From positions 124,001-188,000 of the forward strand of contig CAJNDS010000098.1 in assembly GCA_905221605.1 (NCBI GenBank): a DNA stretch of 64,000 bases, in the 5' to 3' direction. This stretch comes from Symbiodinium natans (Eukaryota > Sar > Dinophyceae > Suessiales > Symbiodiniaceae). The notes beneath the pieces were generated by a model. It was not told where the DNA came from. It saw only the letters and a program-made list of their open reading frames with translations, and did not search any database. This document shows, one piece after another, positions 53,601-63,179 of the stretch. Made by a program: the position numbers and the translations under genes. Numbering within the stretch: position 1 is the first letter of the stretch; every line of letters begins with the position of its first letter.

Positions 53601-55576
53601 TTGCTGGATGTTTCATGTCTTGATGAGGAAGTTGATTGCGAGTTTCAGACGAGCCACGAACATGTTGACCTGGACCAAGGTGAAGCTAAGGACAGACTAA
53701 GGACAGCTGGTGACGTTTCTGACTCTGCGAGGGATCAACTTCAGTTTTTCAGTCATGTGGATACGCCAGTTGTTCATGAGCTTGATCGGGATGAACGCTT
53801 GATTTTTTGTGAAGACAACAGCGTTATCTCACACAAGCAACAGGACAACAGCAGCGGCTTGTGTTTGAAAATGACAGCAGCGCCATCTCACTCAAGCAAC
53901 AGGACAACAGCACCACACCAACAGTCGAGCGTCTTGTATTTGAAAATGACAGCAGCCACTCCAAGCAACAGGAGCTCCACACCAGCAGTTGAGCGTCTTG
54001 TGCATGAGCATGGTAGGGAACAGTTGTCTGTCGTGCTTGCTTGGAGGATTTCCCTGATGAGGTTGAGATTGGCAGCTTGGATTGCTCAAAGAGGCGAAGT
54101 TTTCCTAGAGTAGGACAGGTAGGAGACCGCCGCTATGGATCCGAGTGCCACGATGCAACGAAGCATTCAAAGAGTTGGAAGGCATGCGCCAGGGGACGAG
54201 ACGCAGGAGATTGATACTGTTGGAGGTCAACGCCGCGCAGCGCGGCATGGAGCTTCCACAGAATCTCCGAGAGGAGCTCCAGGCAACGTATGCCGAGGCG
54301 GAGTCCACTGGAAGGGACGAGATGGATCTGGACCCGGAAGGGGATTCGGCAAAGGCTGGACCCTTCGACCTTATCGCTCGATAGAGTGCATCATGGAAGA
54401 GACGGAAGCGGCGGAGGCACCGTCGTCCCACACTGGGGTGAGGGAATTCCAGACGGATCCTTCGATGTTAGAGGCTCCAGCCGAGGAACCCGCTGTAGTC
54501 CTGATGAAGCCGACGCCGAAGATCAAATCCAAGGAAAAGGGCAAGGCCATGAGACCGGTGCGGAATTTGCTGCCGGACCATGTGGACCAATCGACCATGG
54601 GAGTCGATCCTCGGGAGCCATCCGGCCCCGCGCCGGGATCGTCAGCGCCAGCCTGCATCCGCAGGAAGCTCTCCCTCAAAGGTCCGAGGGCAGTGGCCTC
54701 CATTCTCTCCAATCCTCGTCGGACTCGTCTTCTCCACCACCACCGTCGTCCTGGCCCTGGGCTCGCCGGTGCTGCCGCGGTCGTTTCCTCGGGTTCCGCT
54801 GAGGAAACTTGCTCGGTCCCAGTGCAACCATTCGCTCATCAAATGGGCTTCGGTGACATACTTCTGGCACAGGAGGCAATACAGCGTCACCGGCGTGTCT
54901 GGTGGGTCGCTGTTCCCGGGGCTTGTGCCGTCCACGCCCCTCCAAATCGACGAGCAATCCACGTCATCCATCCTGTCGACGCCCAGCGCCGTTTTCCTCT
55001 CCGTGTGAAGGACCACGCCCAACTGCCGGTCAGCTTGATACCTCCAAAAGCCACCAGCGACCTCTCCAGCACGGTGATGAGGATGGCAGAAACGATGGAA
55101 ACAGGAGATGCGGGAACATTGATACCGGCAGGAAGGCCATTCAACACAATGAGCCTTCGCGCTTAGCTCGAGGCGGGAGTCCTCACTGGCCAACAATACG
55201 AGGACCGGCGCCGAGCAAGGTCGCAGGACATACAGGCTGCGAGGTCGGTCGCGCCGAGGCTGGCGCTCCCGATACCTCCGCCTCCTCCAGGTCCGCGGCC
55301 CGAACGCACGCCCGAAACTCCAATCCCGTGGAGTGGCGCGCCGTCGGCTACATTCATGGAACTTGTCATGCGCCGCCGAGATCGCCAAGAGCGCGATCGT
55401 TCTCGTTCCCCGTCTCCCTAAAAGGGAGTACGGAGAAGCTCAACCCAATCCTTGCAGCTTTGTCCCAAGACAAGAGAAAAGAGCCCGATACGCGACAGCT
55501 ACAACAGCAGTTTGAGTTAGTCACTGAAGAAGGAATCATTGGTGACAATGTGCGTAGTAAACAGGCAGAGCTTTAG
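53600..55576 (+). pseudogene. Copia element 2: degraded 5' part (gag region and pre-integrase)
   Basis: Open frames change several times: 53,601-54,113, 54,145-54,384 (helical, Glu/Arg/Gln-rich; NAAQRGMELPQNLREELQAT), 54,135-55,166 and 54,902-55,576. The last runs in frame through FELVTEEGIIGDN and KQAEL to a TAG (55,574-55,576). After that the integrase zinc-binding sequence continues in the same frame. No zinc knuckle is recognisable. The frame changes and the stop indicate decay, or a gag too diverged for me to identify. Confidence 0.5.
53812..54012 (+). repeat. Diverged tandem repeat of about 65-70 bp, three copies
   Basis: Each copy has 'aagcaacaggacaacagc'-like text, then 'tgtatttgaaaatgacagca' or its variants. 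Related 'caagcaacagcagtcggtcg' and 'ggtcgagcgtg' text recurs at 56,775-56,865 inside the long pol frame of the same element. Confidence 0.65.
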
Positions 55577-55774
55577 CACTACATGCAGGGACACGTACCA
55601 TACATGTCTGACTGTGAGTTTTGCCAGCGCACTAGAGGGACCGCTCCAGCCCGAAAGCGTAGCGACCTGAACCCGAGAGAGTTTCAGCTTGACCAGTGCT
55701 TCTTTCGCAAGCTTGCATTCATCGTACTGGTTCATACCATGAGCTTTGCAATTGCAGTTTGCTTAGACCCATGA
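55577..55774 (+). pseudogene. Copia element 2: integrase zinc-binding fragment
   Basis: The frame right after the TAG at 55,574-55,576 reads HYMQGHVPYMSDCEFCQRTR, the HHCC zinc-binding module of a copia integrase (compare HRLQGHTPYHPGCRHCQ in element 1). The first catalytic Asp is probably the D of REFQLDQCFF. The frame then ends at a TGA (55,772-55,774). The rest of the catalytic core is missing. Confidence 0.7.
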
Positions 55775-55781
55775 GCTTGAG

Positions 55782-58700
55782 TTGCGTGAACATGGTGTTG
55801 TTTTGGATGGTGAGTGTGCGGATGTTTTCGACCTTTTGTTTCAATACGCAGCACACACGCACAACAGGTTTTCAGTTTCTGTAGGGTCGACCATGACACC
55901 CATGCAGAAGATCCGCGGAGATCGAGTGCGACCGCAAGTCACGTATCCGTTCGGTGCGGTAGCATACGCTAAGATAACGCGGGCTAGAAGACCTGACGCG
56001 GATGCCAAGTATGCTCGAGGGATCTACTTGGGACCAGTGCTTGGGAGCACAGGTCATGCCATGGAAATCCGCTTGGATGGTAGGGAGACGAAACGGGTGA
56101 TCGCGCCCGGACTCAAATTGCTCTACCCGTTGCGTTTCGACGCAAATCTTCTTCCCGGTGCAAAAGCCCTAGATGGCTTCGTGCCCCCGCCGGAAGCACC
56201 GAAGACCAAAGAGCTGTTTCTCCCATATGTTCCAGGTGGAGGTCCTCCCATAGACTGGGTGAGACAACATGGCGTTACCCCCAAGTGCCCAGGATGCCAA
56301 GAAGGCGTCAGCTCGAGTAGGCATTCCCAAAAGTGTGTGAAGAGATACCAAAAATGGTTGCGTGATTCCATCGATGATGCTCTGGAGGCATTAGATGAAG
56401 GACCGAAGGTCGACCGAAGACCTGAGGAGCTAATTGGAGAAGACCCATACGATGATGACGAGCAAATGAAGCCGAACAAACGAACACGCTTTGGAGGAGA
56501 GGAGGTCCGAGCGTTTGATCCTGAGCAAGCAGGAGTCGGAGACCTGGAGATCCCGGAGATGTCAGCACCGGATGCTGACTGGAATGTATCCGAATACCAG
56601 CCGTCCGAGGCTGAGGATGAGGATATGGGAGACGCTCCAGAGCATCCCCAGACATTCCATGAGGGGGTCCCAGTCCGATACCTGGAGGAATTGCTCGAGA
56701 GCGCCCACTACACACCACAACCACTTTCTTGTTGTGACCACTACGACGTCGAAGCAGCATGTCACTTACTTGTTGGTCGGTCGAGCGTGGAGAAGTTCCC
56801 ATATGTTTGCTTGAACACAACAACACAACGGCAGCACCACAAGCAACAGCAGTCGGTCGAGCGTGAAGCAGTTGAGTTGTTGAATCTCCAAGACCACCCT
56901 TGTGTATGTTCTTCAGTTAAAGAGAAAAAGGAAGATGAGTCCGCAGGGACGTACATGAGAATCCAAGACAGGACTCTGTGGGTGAATCGACCTCGAGCCA
57001 GCTACGATGACCTGGAAGGTTTTCAGCTGGATCCTGAAGAGACATGGCAAGGAATCAAGAAAGAGGTGAATGCGCTCGATAGTCTGAAAGTTGGTTATGC
57101 AAGATCAAAGAGCGAGATTGATGAATACCGCAAAGCCAACCCAAACTGTCGGACGGTCAAGTCCCGATGGGTCCTCACTCAGAAGGCCCCAGGACTAGTC
57201 CGAGCAAGGATAGTCGCTAAGGATTTTGCTCATGGCCGACCATCCGCACTCGATTTGGGGTTGAGTTCCAATACTGCGTCGGTGGAAGCCCTCAAGATCG
57301 TCCTTGCACGGGCGGCGAAGGGAAGGATGCGGGCTTACGGCCTCGACATCTCCACCGCGTTTCTCTTTGCGCAGGTAGTGGAACCCACCATTATCGAGTT
57401 GCCAAGTACATTCGCGCTCGAGAGCGGCGAAACCGCGTACTTGATACTAGAGAAAGCGCTCTACGGTTTGCGTTCCGCTAGCCTTAGTTGGCAGCGACAC
57501 CTGAACAGGATCGTATCTGCACTAGGCTTACAAGCGAGTCCGCTTGAACCGACGCTTTTCAGCGGATGGGTCAACCTTGAATCCGGATGGGAGTATATCA
57601 TCATGTTAGCGTACGTGGATGATTTGCTCATTGTGTCCTCTACCGAGAAAGGGTTCGAGTACGTCCACGAAGCCCTGAGTTCAGTCTTGAAAGTCAAAGT
57701 GACAGGGAGGCTGATCGAAGATGGGCAGATGGAATTCCTCGGTCGTTTAATCCGTTGGGATGGACGACAGATCATGCTTGGGGTGAAGCCTGAGTATGTG
57801 AAGTCGGTCTTTACATCCTTCGGATGGGACATATCCACCGTAAAAGCATCCTTGACGACACCCGACATCAGGAGTATGTACGATGAGGAGAGTGTTGAAG
57901 AGCCTTCAAAGGAGCTGTCCAGTGAAGCAGCTTCACGGTTCCGAAGTTGCCTAGGGAAGATAGGCTGGCTCTGTCAAACTCGCTCAGATATAACGTACTT
58001 TCACTCCATGTTGTCGCGCGGACAAAGCATGCCACGGCAAGTGCATGAAGATGCACTTCGCAAGTTCCTGCGATGGTTAGCAGCGTTTCCGCTGTTAGAT
58101 CAAATCTTCCCGCTCGGAGATGGCAAGACCAATGAGGGGGAGAATGCCAGCCTGGTAGCCTATTGCGACAGCAATTGGGGCAGCGAGATGAGCGTAGCCC
58201 GGAAGAGCACCAGTGGCGGAGTGATCTACATCGCAGTGGACGGTCTGTGGTACTGCATAAAGGGGTACAGCCGCCTGCAGAGCGTCGTGGCACTCAGCTC
58301 AGCAGAGGCAGAGTTGTTTGCCATCGCCGAGACAGCGAAAGAGGTGGCAGGACTTGCGCAATTGACGGCGCATATCTGGGGCACCCTCCAAAAACCCCAC
58401 CGCGTGTACACTGACTCTGCCTCAGCTAGGCAAATTGCCAGCATGGAGGGGCTACTCAGACGCATGCGGCATATAGACTTGAGGTTGTGCTTTATCCAAG
58501 ACCGTGTCCATAGCGGCGAGTTAGCAGTAGAGGGAGTAGCCGGAACCGAGAATGTGAGCGATCTTCTCACAAAGAATTTAAATCGTCTCCAAACAGCAAA
58601 GCATACAGCAACCCTCGGACTAGAAGATGTGACCAGCATCGATTTCCGAGAGGTCCCGGCAGTCAGGTCTTGCTTGTTGCTGTCTGGAGTGCTAGATTCG

Positions 58701-59108
58701 ATACTCGGGCCGGACAACCTCGAATATGAAGCTTTCTGTCGGCTATGCGAACTCGAGACTGAATATTCAACTTTGCTGATCGAGTTTTGCACGAGTTCAC
58801 GTTCGAATCTGTACCTGCAAGGAAGTGTGCACCAAGTATTTGTCCTGCCGATTACTCAAGGGGTTGACGGAACCTCGAATGACACCGTGGAGCGGGTCAT
58901 GTCTGCAATGAATGTTGCGAGAGAATGGGGGATGAAGGTTGTTTTCTGGAGCAGCACTCCTTGTACCGGAGGTAGCCCGTACCAACGGCGACACGAAGAT
59001 CGGCCGGGCTATCAGGACCATCTACAAGCTTTATTCACGGTGCATCGCAAGCTCTGGCGGAGCTTCTTAGTGATGGTGAACCACCCGCAAGTGGGGTATG
59101 GGTCATAG
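55782..59108 (+). CDS. Ty1/copia element 2: integrase tail, C2HC finger, RT, RNase H, C-terminal domain
   Basis: 1,108 codons, opening at TTG; the first Met comes later, so this is a frame and not a proven start. Residues 1-35 correspond to the end of the integrase core. The FGAVAYAKITRARRPDADAK block (about 47-66) is the copia post-integrase segment. GPPIDWVRQHGVTPKCPGCQ carries a C2HC finger (C169, C172, H181, C185). RT spans about 460-720, with SRWVLTQKAPGLVRARIVAK, YGLDISTAF and YVDD at residues 611-614 (57,612-57,623). RNase H has AYCDSNWG, LSSAEAELFA and VYTDSASAR. Residues 1,000-1,108 form a methyltransferase-like region with STPCTGGSP (Cys 1061). The frame breaks in a GGGG run at 59,093-59,096 and stops at 59,106. 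Confidence 0.85.
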   Translation: MREHGVVLDGECADVFDLLFQYAAHTHNRFSVSVGSTMTPMQKIRGDRVRPQVTYPFGAVAYAKITRARRPDADAKYARGIYLGPVLGSTGHAMEIRLDGRETKRVIAPGLKLLYPLRFDANLLPGAKALDGFVPPPEAPKTKELFLPYVPGGGPPIDWVRQHGVTPKCPGCQEGVSSSRHSQKCVKRYQKWLRDSIDDALEALDEGPKVDRRPEELIGEDPYDDDEQMKPNKRTRFGGEEVRAFDPEQAGVGDLEIPEMSAPDADWNVSEYQPSEAEDEDMGDAPEHPQTFHEGVPVRYLEELLESAHYTPQPLSCCDHYDVEAACHLLVGRSSVEKFPYVCLNTTTQRQHHKQQQSVEREAVELLNLQDHPCVCSSVKEKKEDESAGTYMRIQDRTLWVNRPRASYDDLEGFQLDPEETWQGIKKEVNALDSLKVGYARSKSEIDEYRKANPNCRTVKSRWVLTQKAPGLVRARIVAKDFAHGRPSALDLGLSSNTASVEALKIVLARAAKGRMRAYGLDISTAFLFAQVVEPTIIELPSTFALESGETAYLILEKALYGLRSASLSWQRHLNRIVSALGLQASPLEPTLFSGWVNLESGWEYIIMLAYVDDLLIVSSTEKGFEYVHEALSSVLKVKVTGRLIEDGQMEFLGRLIRWDGRQIMLGVKPEYVKSVFTSFGWDISTVKASLTTPDIRSMYDEESVEEPSKELSSEAASRFRSCLGKIGWLCQTRSDITYFHSMLSRGQSMPRQVHEDALRKFLRWLAAFPLLDQIFPLGDGKTNEGENASLVAYCDSNWGSEMSVARKSTSGGVIYIAVDGLWYCIKGYSRLQSVVALSSAEAELFAIAETAKEVAGLAQLTAHIWGTLQKPHRVYTDSASARQIASMEGLLRRMRHIDLRLCFIQDRVHSGELAVEGVAGTENVSDLLTKNLNRLQTAKHTATLGLEDVTSIDFREVPAVRSCLLLSGVLDSILGPDNLEYEAFCRLCELETEYSTLLIEFCTSSRSNLYLQGSVHQVFVLPITQGVDGTSNDTVERVMSAMNVAREWGMKVVFWSSTPCTGGSPYQRRHEDRPGYQDHLQALFTVHRKLWRSFLVMVNHPQVGYGS

Positions 59109-59407
59109 AATGGCCGCAGAGGTGTGCCTACTGGGGATGGGCAAGCACCCGTTCGTTTGCAAAGCAAAGAACCCATTACACTGGCGAAGTGCACGGCTGT
59201 GTTTCAGGCTTGGTAGGCAGAGATGGATTACCTATCCGAAAGATTTGGAAACTGATGTCGAACGATGAACAGTTTGTGCGAACAATGTCCGAAACATTTG
59301 CATGTACCTGCAAGGGAGATCATTCACGAAACTTTGATCTCAAAGCAACGCAGCACTATCCGCCAGCTTTCGCGGACGTCGCCCTGGAAAGCTTGCGACT
59401 GCGGTAA
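59096..59407 (+). pseudogene. Copia element 2: last part of the C-terminal domain, shifted frame
   Basis: From the GGGG run at 59,093-59,096 the protein continues in another frame: VWVIEWPQRCAYWGWAST, then VHGCVSGLVGRDGLPIRKIW, then TFACTCKGDHSRNFDLKATQ, ending in TAA at 59,405-59,407. Element 1 (FELPKTYW) and the fragment at 45,253-45,546 carry parts of the same sequence, so the frame change is a lesion in this copy. Confidence 0.65.
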
Positions 59408-59621
59408 TTCGCGCCCGCCCGCCCGCCCCCTGGCTTGCCCGCCCACCCGCCCAGCCAGGTTTCTTTGCGAGAGTTAGTCGACCTCCAGCGGTCTGAAGCA
59501 GTGCAGCGGTCTAGGACTGAGGAATGCGCCGGAATGCGCGCCCCGGCGAGGAGCTTAGTTGACTTTGCGTGGAGCTTAGTTGACGTGACCAACAGTGAAA
59601 CTCTTGGTCATGAGGGGGAGT
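59408..59621 (+). promoter_or_regulatory. Copia element 2 3' untranslated region and polypurine tract
   Basis: A C-rich stretch of GCCC units (59,412-59,458) follows the stop. The segment ends with gagggggag at 59,612-59,620, a typical polypurine tract for plus-strand priming. It is followed directly by TTGATATATGTG, where the 3' LTR would begin. Confidence 0.55.
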
Positions 59622-59755
59622 TGATATATGTGACTGGCTCAAGGTCTCGGCTCAACCCCGGTGGGGTGCACAGGTAGCAGAGCGGTAGCTGTGTGAACCA
59701 GCCTCGAGTCCCCTAACTGTTTTGGGTACCAGGCCTGCTTTTTCACAGCCTTCAT

Positions 59756-60676
59756 TTGAGCCATGTCCAGAGCACCTGTGCAGTCGAGATCCTCACTGCC
59801 AGCAAGCGATGGGTTGGAGTCATCTCACCTAACTTGCTCTGCAGAGAGCCAGAAGGCACGGCCCGACTGGAGGGCGAAGCAGCCCGGCTTGGGGAACTCT
59901 TCCCTTATGCGAGTCCTCTTACAGCCGGCTGTGGAGTTTCTCCAGCCTTGGAAGACCAGGCAAGATGCTCGAGCAGCCTGGCAAATCCAGAGCGAACTTG
60001 GGCCCATAGAGCCAATTGTGGTCCCAGCCAAAGTAGGACTTTCCACCAAGCACTCTGCTTTCGCTGGCATCACAAGGGCCGGAAAGAGTGGCTGCTCCTC
60101 TCCGAGGACAGCAGCGTGTATTTTGTTCGCACCAGCAAATCCGGCAAAACAGTCCGAGCCGGACCTTGTGGGCAATGGTGATGCATGGAAGACCCAGCAG
60201 AGCTCCACGGGGGAACGGGAGGCGACCCGCCCGTGCAGTGGCTTCGCCTTTTGAACTTCAATTGCACTGGCTGTGGTAACATTCCAACCCATACCCTCAA
60301 CTTCGTGCCTGGTCCTGGGGAAAGGCAACCAGCGATCTTGTATGGAGAGGATGGAAGACGCATCGAGCTCCAATGTGCCCTTTGTCTTGAAAACTTCCTG
60401 GAGTGCACGTGGAGCTGGCCGAGCTTTGATCAAGCAGTCAGGAGACAGGTGTTTCTGGACGATGCCTCCCTGGCTGACTTGCGTCAGCGAGGTCACCAAG
60501 GTACGGAGCCCGTAGAACCTTCGCTGGCGCCGCTGTCTTCTGCAGCCAGCGCACATGGCTGGACCTTCCTTGAGGAAGGGTGTTCTCAGGATCTAGACTC
60601 CCCAGAAGAAGCATGCAGCAGTGATTGGCTGGTGTGTGGCTTTGAAGACTTGGAAGACGTCCCCTGGGAGGTCTGA
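59756..60676 (+). pseudogene. CxxC protein gene in repeat copy 1, nonsense-mutated
   Basis: Same gene as 62,259-63,179 but with TGA at 60,179-60,181 where copy 2 has AGA (62,682-62,684). Two 4-bp differences near 59,828 and 59,852 shift and then restore the frame. The second half (60,185-60,676) stays open and keeps NCTGCGNIPTHTLNF and LQCALCLENF. Copy 1 therefore decayed after the duplication, or copy 2 represents the older state. Confidence 0.65.
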
Positions 60677-61555
60677 CCTAATCCGGCCCCAACCCACCCA
60701 AATTGCAGGAGCTATGCCCTGCCAGAATCAAGGGTGAGATGCTCACCCTCCGGAATCCCATTGTCACGGGTGAAGCTTCTCCCCGTACAGTCAGTGACGG
60801 TCCTTTAAGCCGTTCCCAAACTGAGAGTGCCACAGGGCACCAAGGAGAATCTTGCATAGAATTGGATCATTTAATGATCGCATAAGGATGCAGGTTGTAA
60901 GAATGCAAGCAGACAAGTGCTCAGTCCCGGCACGTACCCAGATCCATCCGTCGGAATATTTTCGCAGTTGTTCCGATGGACACCCTGCAGGACAGGCCGC
61001 CTCGATGCGGCTTTTGTTCAGCCTGACACCGGTTCGGCCCCTTGCTCGGTCTGTGCAGCAGACCGCTGGACCGGGTTTTCGGGCTCAGGTGCTTGTGGGT
61101 CTTCCACAGGCCCAACACGGGGTTCTCGCAAACACAGCGCACGAAAGGATAACGTTAGAACCGCACCCTGAAGATCCTCACTGGTTGATGAGGGGAGGGA
61201 GGGCGCTGAGGTGTGGCAGGAACGGACGAGGATCCTAAGTACGCCGACCGTATGAGGTTTAGGGCATTTCCCTGCACCCGTTTGGGGTTACCCGTGTTTG
61301 GCCTGTCGAGGATCTCCTTTGAGATTCCTGCAGGGTGCTGTTGTTTCTCTCCGGGTGGTGCAAGCCCATCTTGGAGGAAGCCTAGCGGCAGGCGTTGTTG
61401 TTAGGGACCAATGCTTGGCTGACGGACAGCCAGAGGCACCAGATTGTGGAGGTTAAAGGCTGTGGCTCGGTGCCTGAAAGCCTGCCCAACTGAGCTGCCC
61501 AAATCAACCAAGCCCTCCCTGCGTGCAAGTGGTATGGGCTCCTTGGAGCCGCTGA
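60677..61555 (+). other. Conserved non-coding part of repeat copy 1
   Basis: Nearly identical over long blocks to 63,180-64,000 in copy 2. The two diverge near 61,215-61,285 (copy 2: 63,710-63,815), where sequence and length differ. No protein is recognisable in either copy. Confidence 0.5.
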
Positions 61556-61559
61556 GGTG

Positions 61560-61709
61560 AGCCAGTTAGTAAGAGCGAGAAAGCTGGTTCCCCTCCCTGG
61601 TGAGTAAGTGCGAGAAAGCCAGGTCAGCAAACGGGGCTAACAGGAGCTCAGTGCTGCTGCGGCATGAGTTCCTGGGGCCTAGGTTAGTAAGGGCGAGAAA
61701 GCCTAGGCC
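61560..61709 (+). ncRNA. Cluster of three hairpins with a conserved 18-nt loop
   Basis: Hairpin 1: stem agccag (61,560-61,565) with ctggtt (61,584-61,589), loop 61,566-61,583. Hairpin 2: stem cctgg (61,596-61,600) with ccagg (61,619-61,623), loop 61,601-61,618. Hairpin 3: stem ggcctagg (61,676-61,683) with cctaggcc (61,702-61,709), loop 61,684-61,701. The loops are all 18 nt and fit TKAGTAAGNGCGAGAAAG, while the stems differ yet stay paired (6 with one GU, 5 and 8 bp). Different stems around one loop argue for structure conserved as RNA or as single-stranded DNA. No coding frame links them. I know no named family with this loop; transcription is not shown. Confidence 0.55.
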
Positions 61710-62124
61710 TGTGCCGGAGGTTGGCGACTTTGCCAAGCCACTTGCGTTCAGTTTAGTACAGGCATTGCCCATGTATCGGTTCCAGACCTTCTGCCTTTTC
61801 TGAGTGAGCCGGAAGTGGGTGAGTTTCTCCCCTGTACTGGCAGGGCTGATAGGGTAGGCAGTACAGACCAGGCAGTTCAACCTGCAGAACATTTTGCCTA
61901 GGGCTTTGTACAGTGCCAAACCAGTGAGTAGCCGTAGGCCGCCGAGCTTCTCGCGGAACTGGTTAAGCCCTCAATGATTTCTCTCGGTGTTCCCTGCACA
62001 TAGTTCGGCCGTGTTAAGCAGGCCAAGGACACCTCGAGAGACCATTTTCCGTGCATTGTTAATACCTACCGGAATTTCGGTTCCGAAGAGCCTAACCTGG
62101 CTAGCGACGCAGCCCGCTTTCGAG
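61710..62124 (+). other. End of repeat copy 1, no recognised gene
   Basis: Short open frames only. A small palindrome (ccggaatttcggttccg, about 62,070) and the junction at 62,124/62,125 are the only visible structures. The matching part of copy 2 lies outside the window. Confidence 0.4.
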
Positions 62125-62258
62125 TGATATATGTGACTGGCTCAAGGTCTCGGCTCAACCCCGGTGGGGTGCACAGGTAGCAGAGCGGTAGCTGTGTGAA
62201 CCAGCCTCGAGTCCCCTAACTGTTTTGGGTACCAGGCCTGCTTTTTCACAGCCTTCAT

Positions 62259-63179
62259 TTGAGCCATGTCCAGAGCACCTGTGCAGTCGAGATCCTCACT
62301 GCCAGCAAGCGATGGGTTGGAGTCATCTCAACTTGCTCTGCAGAGAGCCAGAAAGAAGGCACGGCCCGACTGGAGGGCGAAGCAGCCCGGCTTGGGGAAC
62401 TCTTCCCTTATGCGAGTCCTCTTACAGCCGGCTGTGGAGTTTCTCCAGCCTTGGAAGACCAGGCAAGATGCTCGAGCAGCCTGGCAAATCCAGAGCGAAC
62501 TTGGGCCCATAGAGCCAATTGTGGTCCCAGCCAAAGCAGGACTTTCCACCAAGCACTCTGTTTTCGCTGGCATCACAAGGGCCGGAAAGAGTGGCTGCTC
62601 CTCTCCGAGGATAGCAGCGTGTATTTTGTTCGCACCAGCAAATCCGGCAAAACAGTCCAAGCCGGACCCTGTGGGCAATGGAGATGCATGGAAGACCCAG
62701 CAGAGCTCCACGGGGGAACGGGAGGCGACCCGCCCGTGCAGTGGCTTCGCCTTTTGAACTTCAATTGCACTGGCTGTGGTAACATTCCAACCCATACCCT
62801 CAACTTCTTGCCCGGTCCTGGGAAAAGGCAACCAGCGATCTTGCATGGAGAGGATGGAAGACGCATCGAGCTCTACTGTGCCCTTTGTCTAGAAAGCTTC
62901 CTAGCGTGCACGTGGAGCTGGCCGAGTTTCGACCAAGCAGTTAGGAGACCGGTGTTTCTGGACTACGCTTCCCTTGCTGACTTGCGTCAGTTAGGTCACC
63001 AAGGTACGGAACCCGTAGAACCTTTGCTGGCGCCGCTGTCTTCTGTAGCCAGCGCACATGGCTGGACCTTCCTTGAGGAAGGGTGTTCTCAGGATCTAGA
63101 CTCCCCAGAAGAAGTAGGCAACAGTGATTGGCTAGTGTGTGGCTTTGAAGACTTGGAAGACGTCCCCTGGGAGGTCTGA
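62259..63179 (+). CDS. CxxC-containing protein encoded in the tandem unit (intact copy)
   Basis: 306 codons, opening at a TTG; no ATG lies near the N-terminus, so the true start (or an upstream exon) is unknown. The middle reads CFRWHHKGRKEWLLLSEDSS and VYFVRTSKSGKTV, a strand-rich segment. Two Cys pairs follow (FNCTGCGNIP and LYCALCLESF), spaced about 43 residues as in a small zinc ribbon. The C-terminus is acidic (CGFEDLEDVPWEV) and ends in TGA. Few changes from copy 1 suggest recent duplication. I do not recognise the family. The position just after a copia polypurine tract suggests a gene carried in a long LTR or inserted there; function unknown. Confidence 0.5.
   Translation: MSHVQSTCAVEILTASKRWVGVISTCSAESQKEGTARLEGEAARLGELFPYASPLTAGCGVSPALEDQARCSSSLANPERTWAHRANCGPSQSRTFHQALCFRWHHKGRKEWLLLSEDSSVYFVRTSKSGKTVQAGPCGQWRCMEDPAELHGGTGGDPPVQWLRLLNFNCTGCGNIPTHTLNFLPGPGKRQPAILHGEDGRRIELYCALCLESFLACTWSWPSFDQAVRRPVFLDYASLADLRQLGHQGTEPVEPLLAPLSSVASAHGWTFLEEGCSQDLDSPEEVGNSDWLVCGFEDLEDVPWEV

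Larger units (their letters stand above)
59622..62124 (+). repeat. 2.5-kb tandem unit, copy 1
   Basis: It begins TGATATATGTGACTGGCTCA directly after the polypurine tract of element 2 and is followed at 62,125 by the same sequence, so the unit is 2,503 bp. Copy 1 holds the CxxC ORF (nonsense-mutated), a conserved non-coding stretch near 60,900-61,150, a segment that differs from copy 2 near 61,200-61,300, and the three-hairpin cluster at 61,560-61,710. It could be a long LTR of element 2. Against this, the end at 62,124 (ttcgag) does not show the usual CA. Confidence 0.7.

Noticed and set aside
54135-55166. A 343-codon plus frame as an independent gene
   Set aside because: No domain; overlapping frames on both strands are equally open and the region is the decayed 5' part of copia element 2.
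59660-59720. tRNA-like text (ggtagcagagcggtagc ... ctcgagtcccc), also at 62,163-62,223
   Set aside because: It resembles A- and B-box sequences, but the spacing is too short and no cloverleaf with a paired acceptor stem can be drawn. Not called as a tRNA or SINE.
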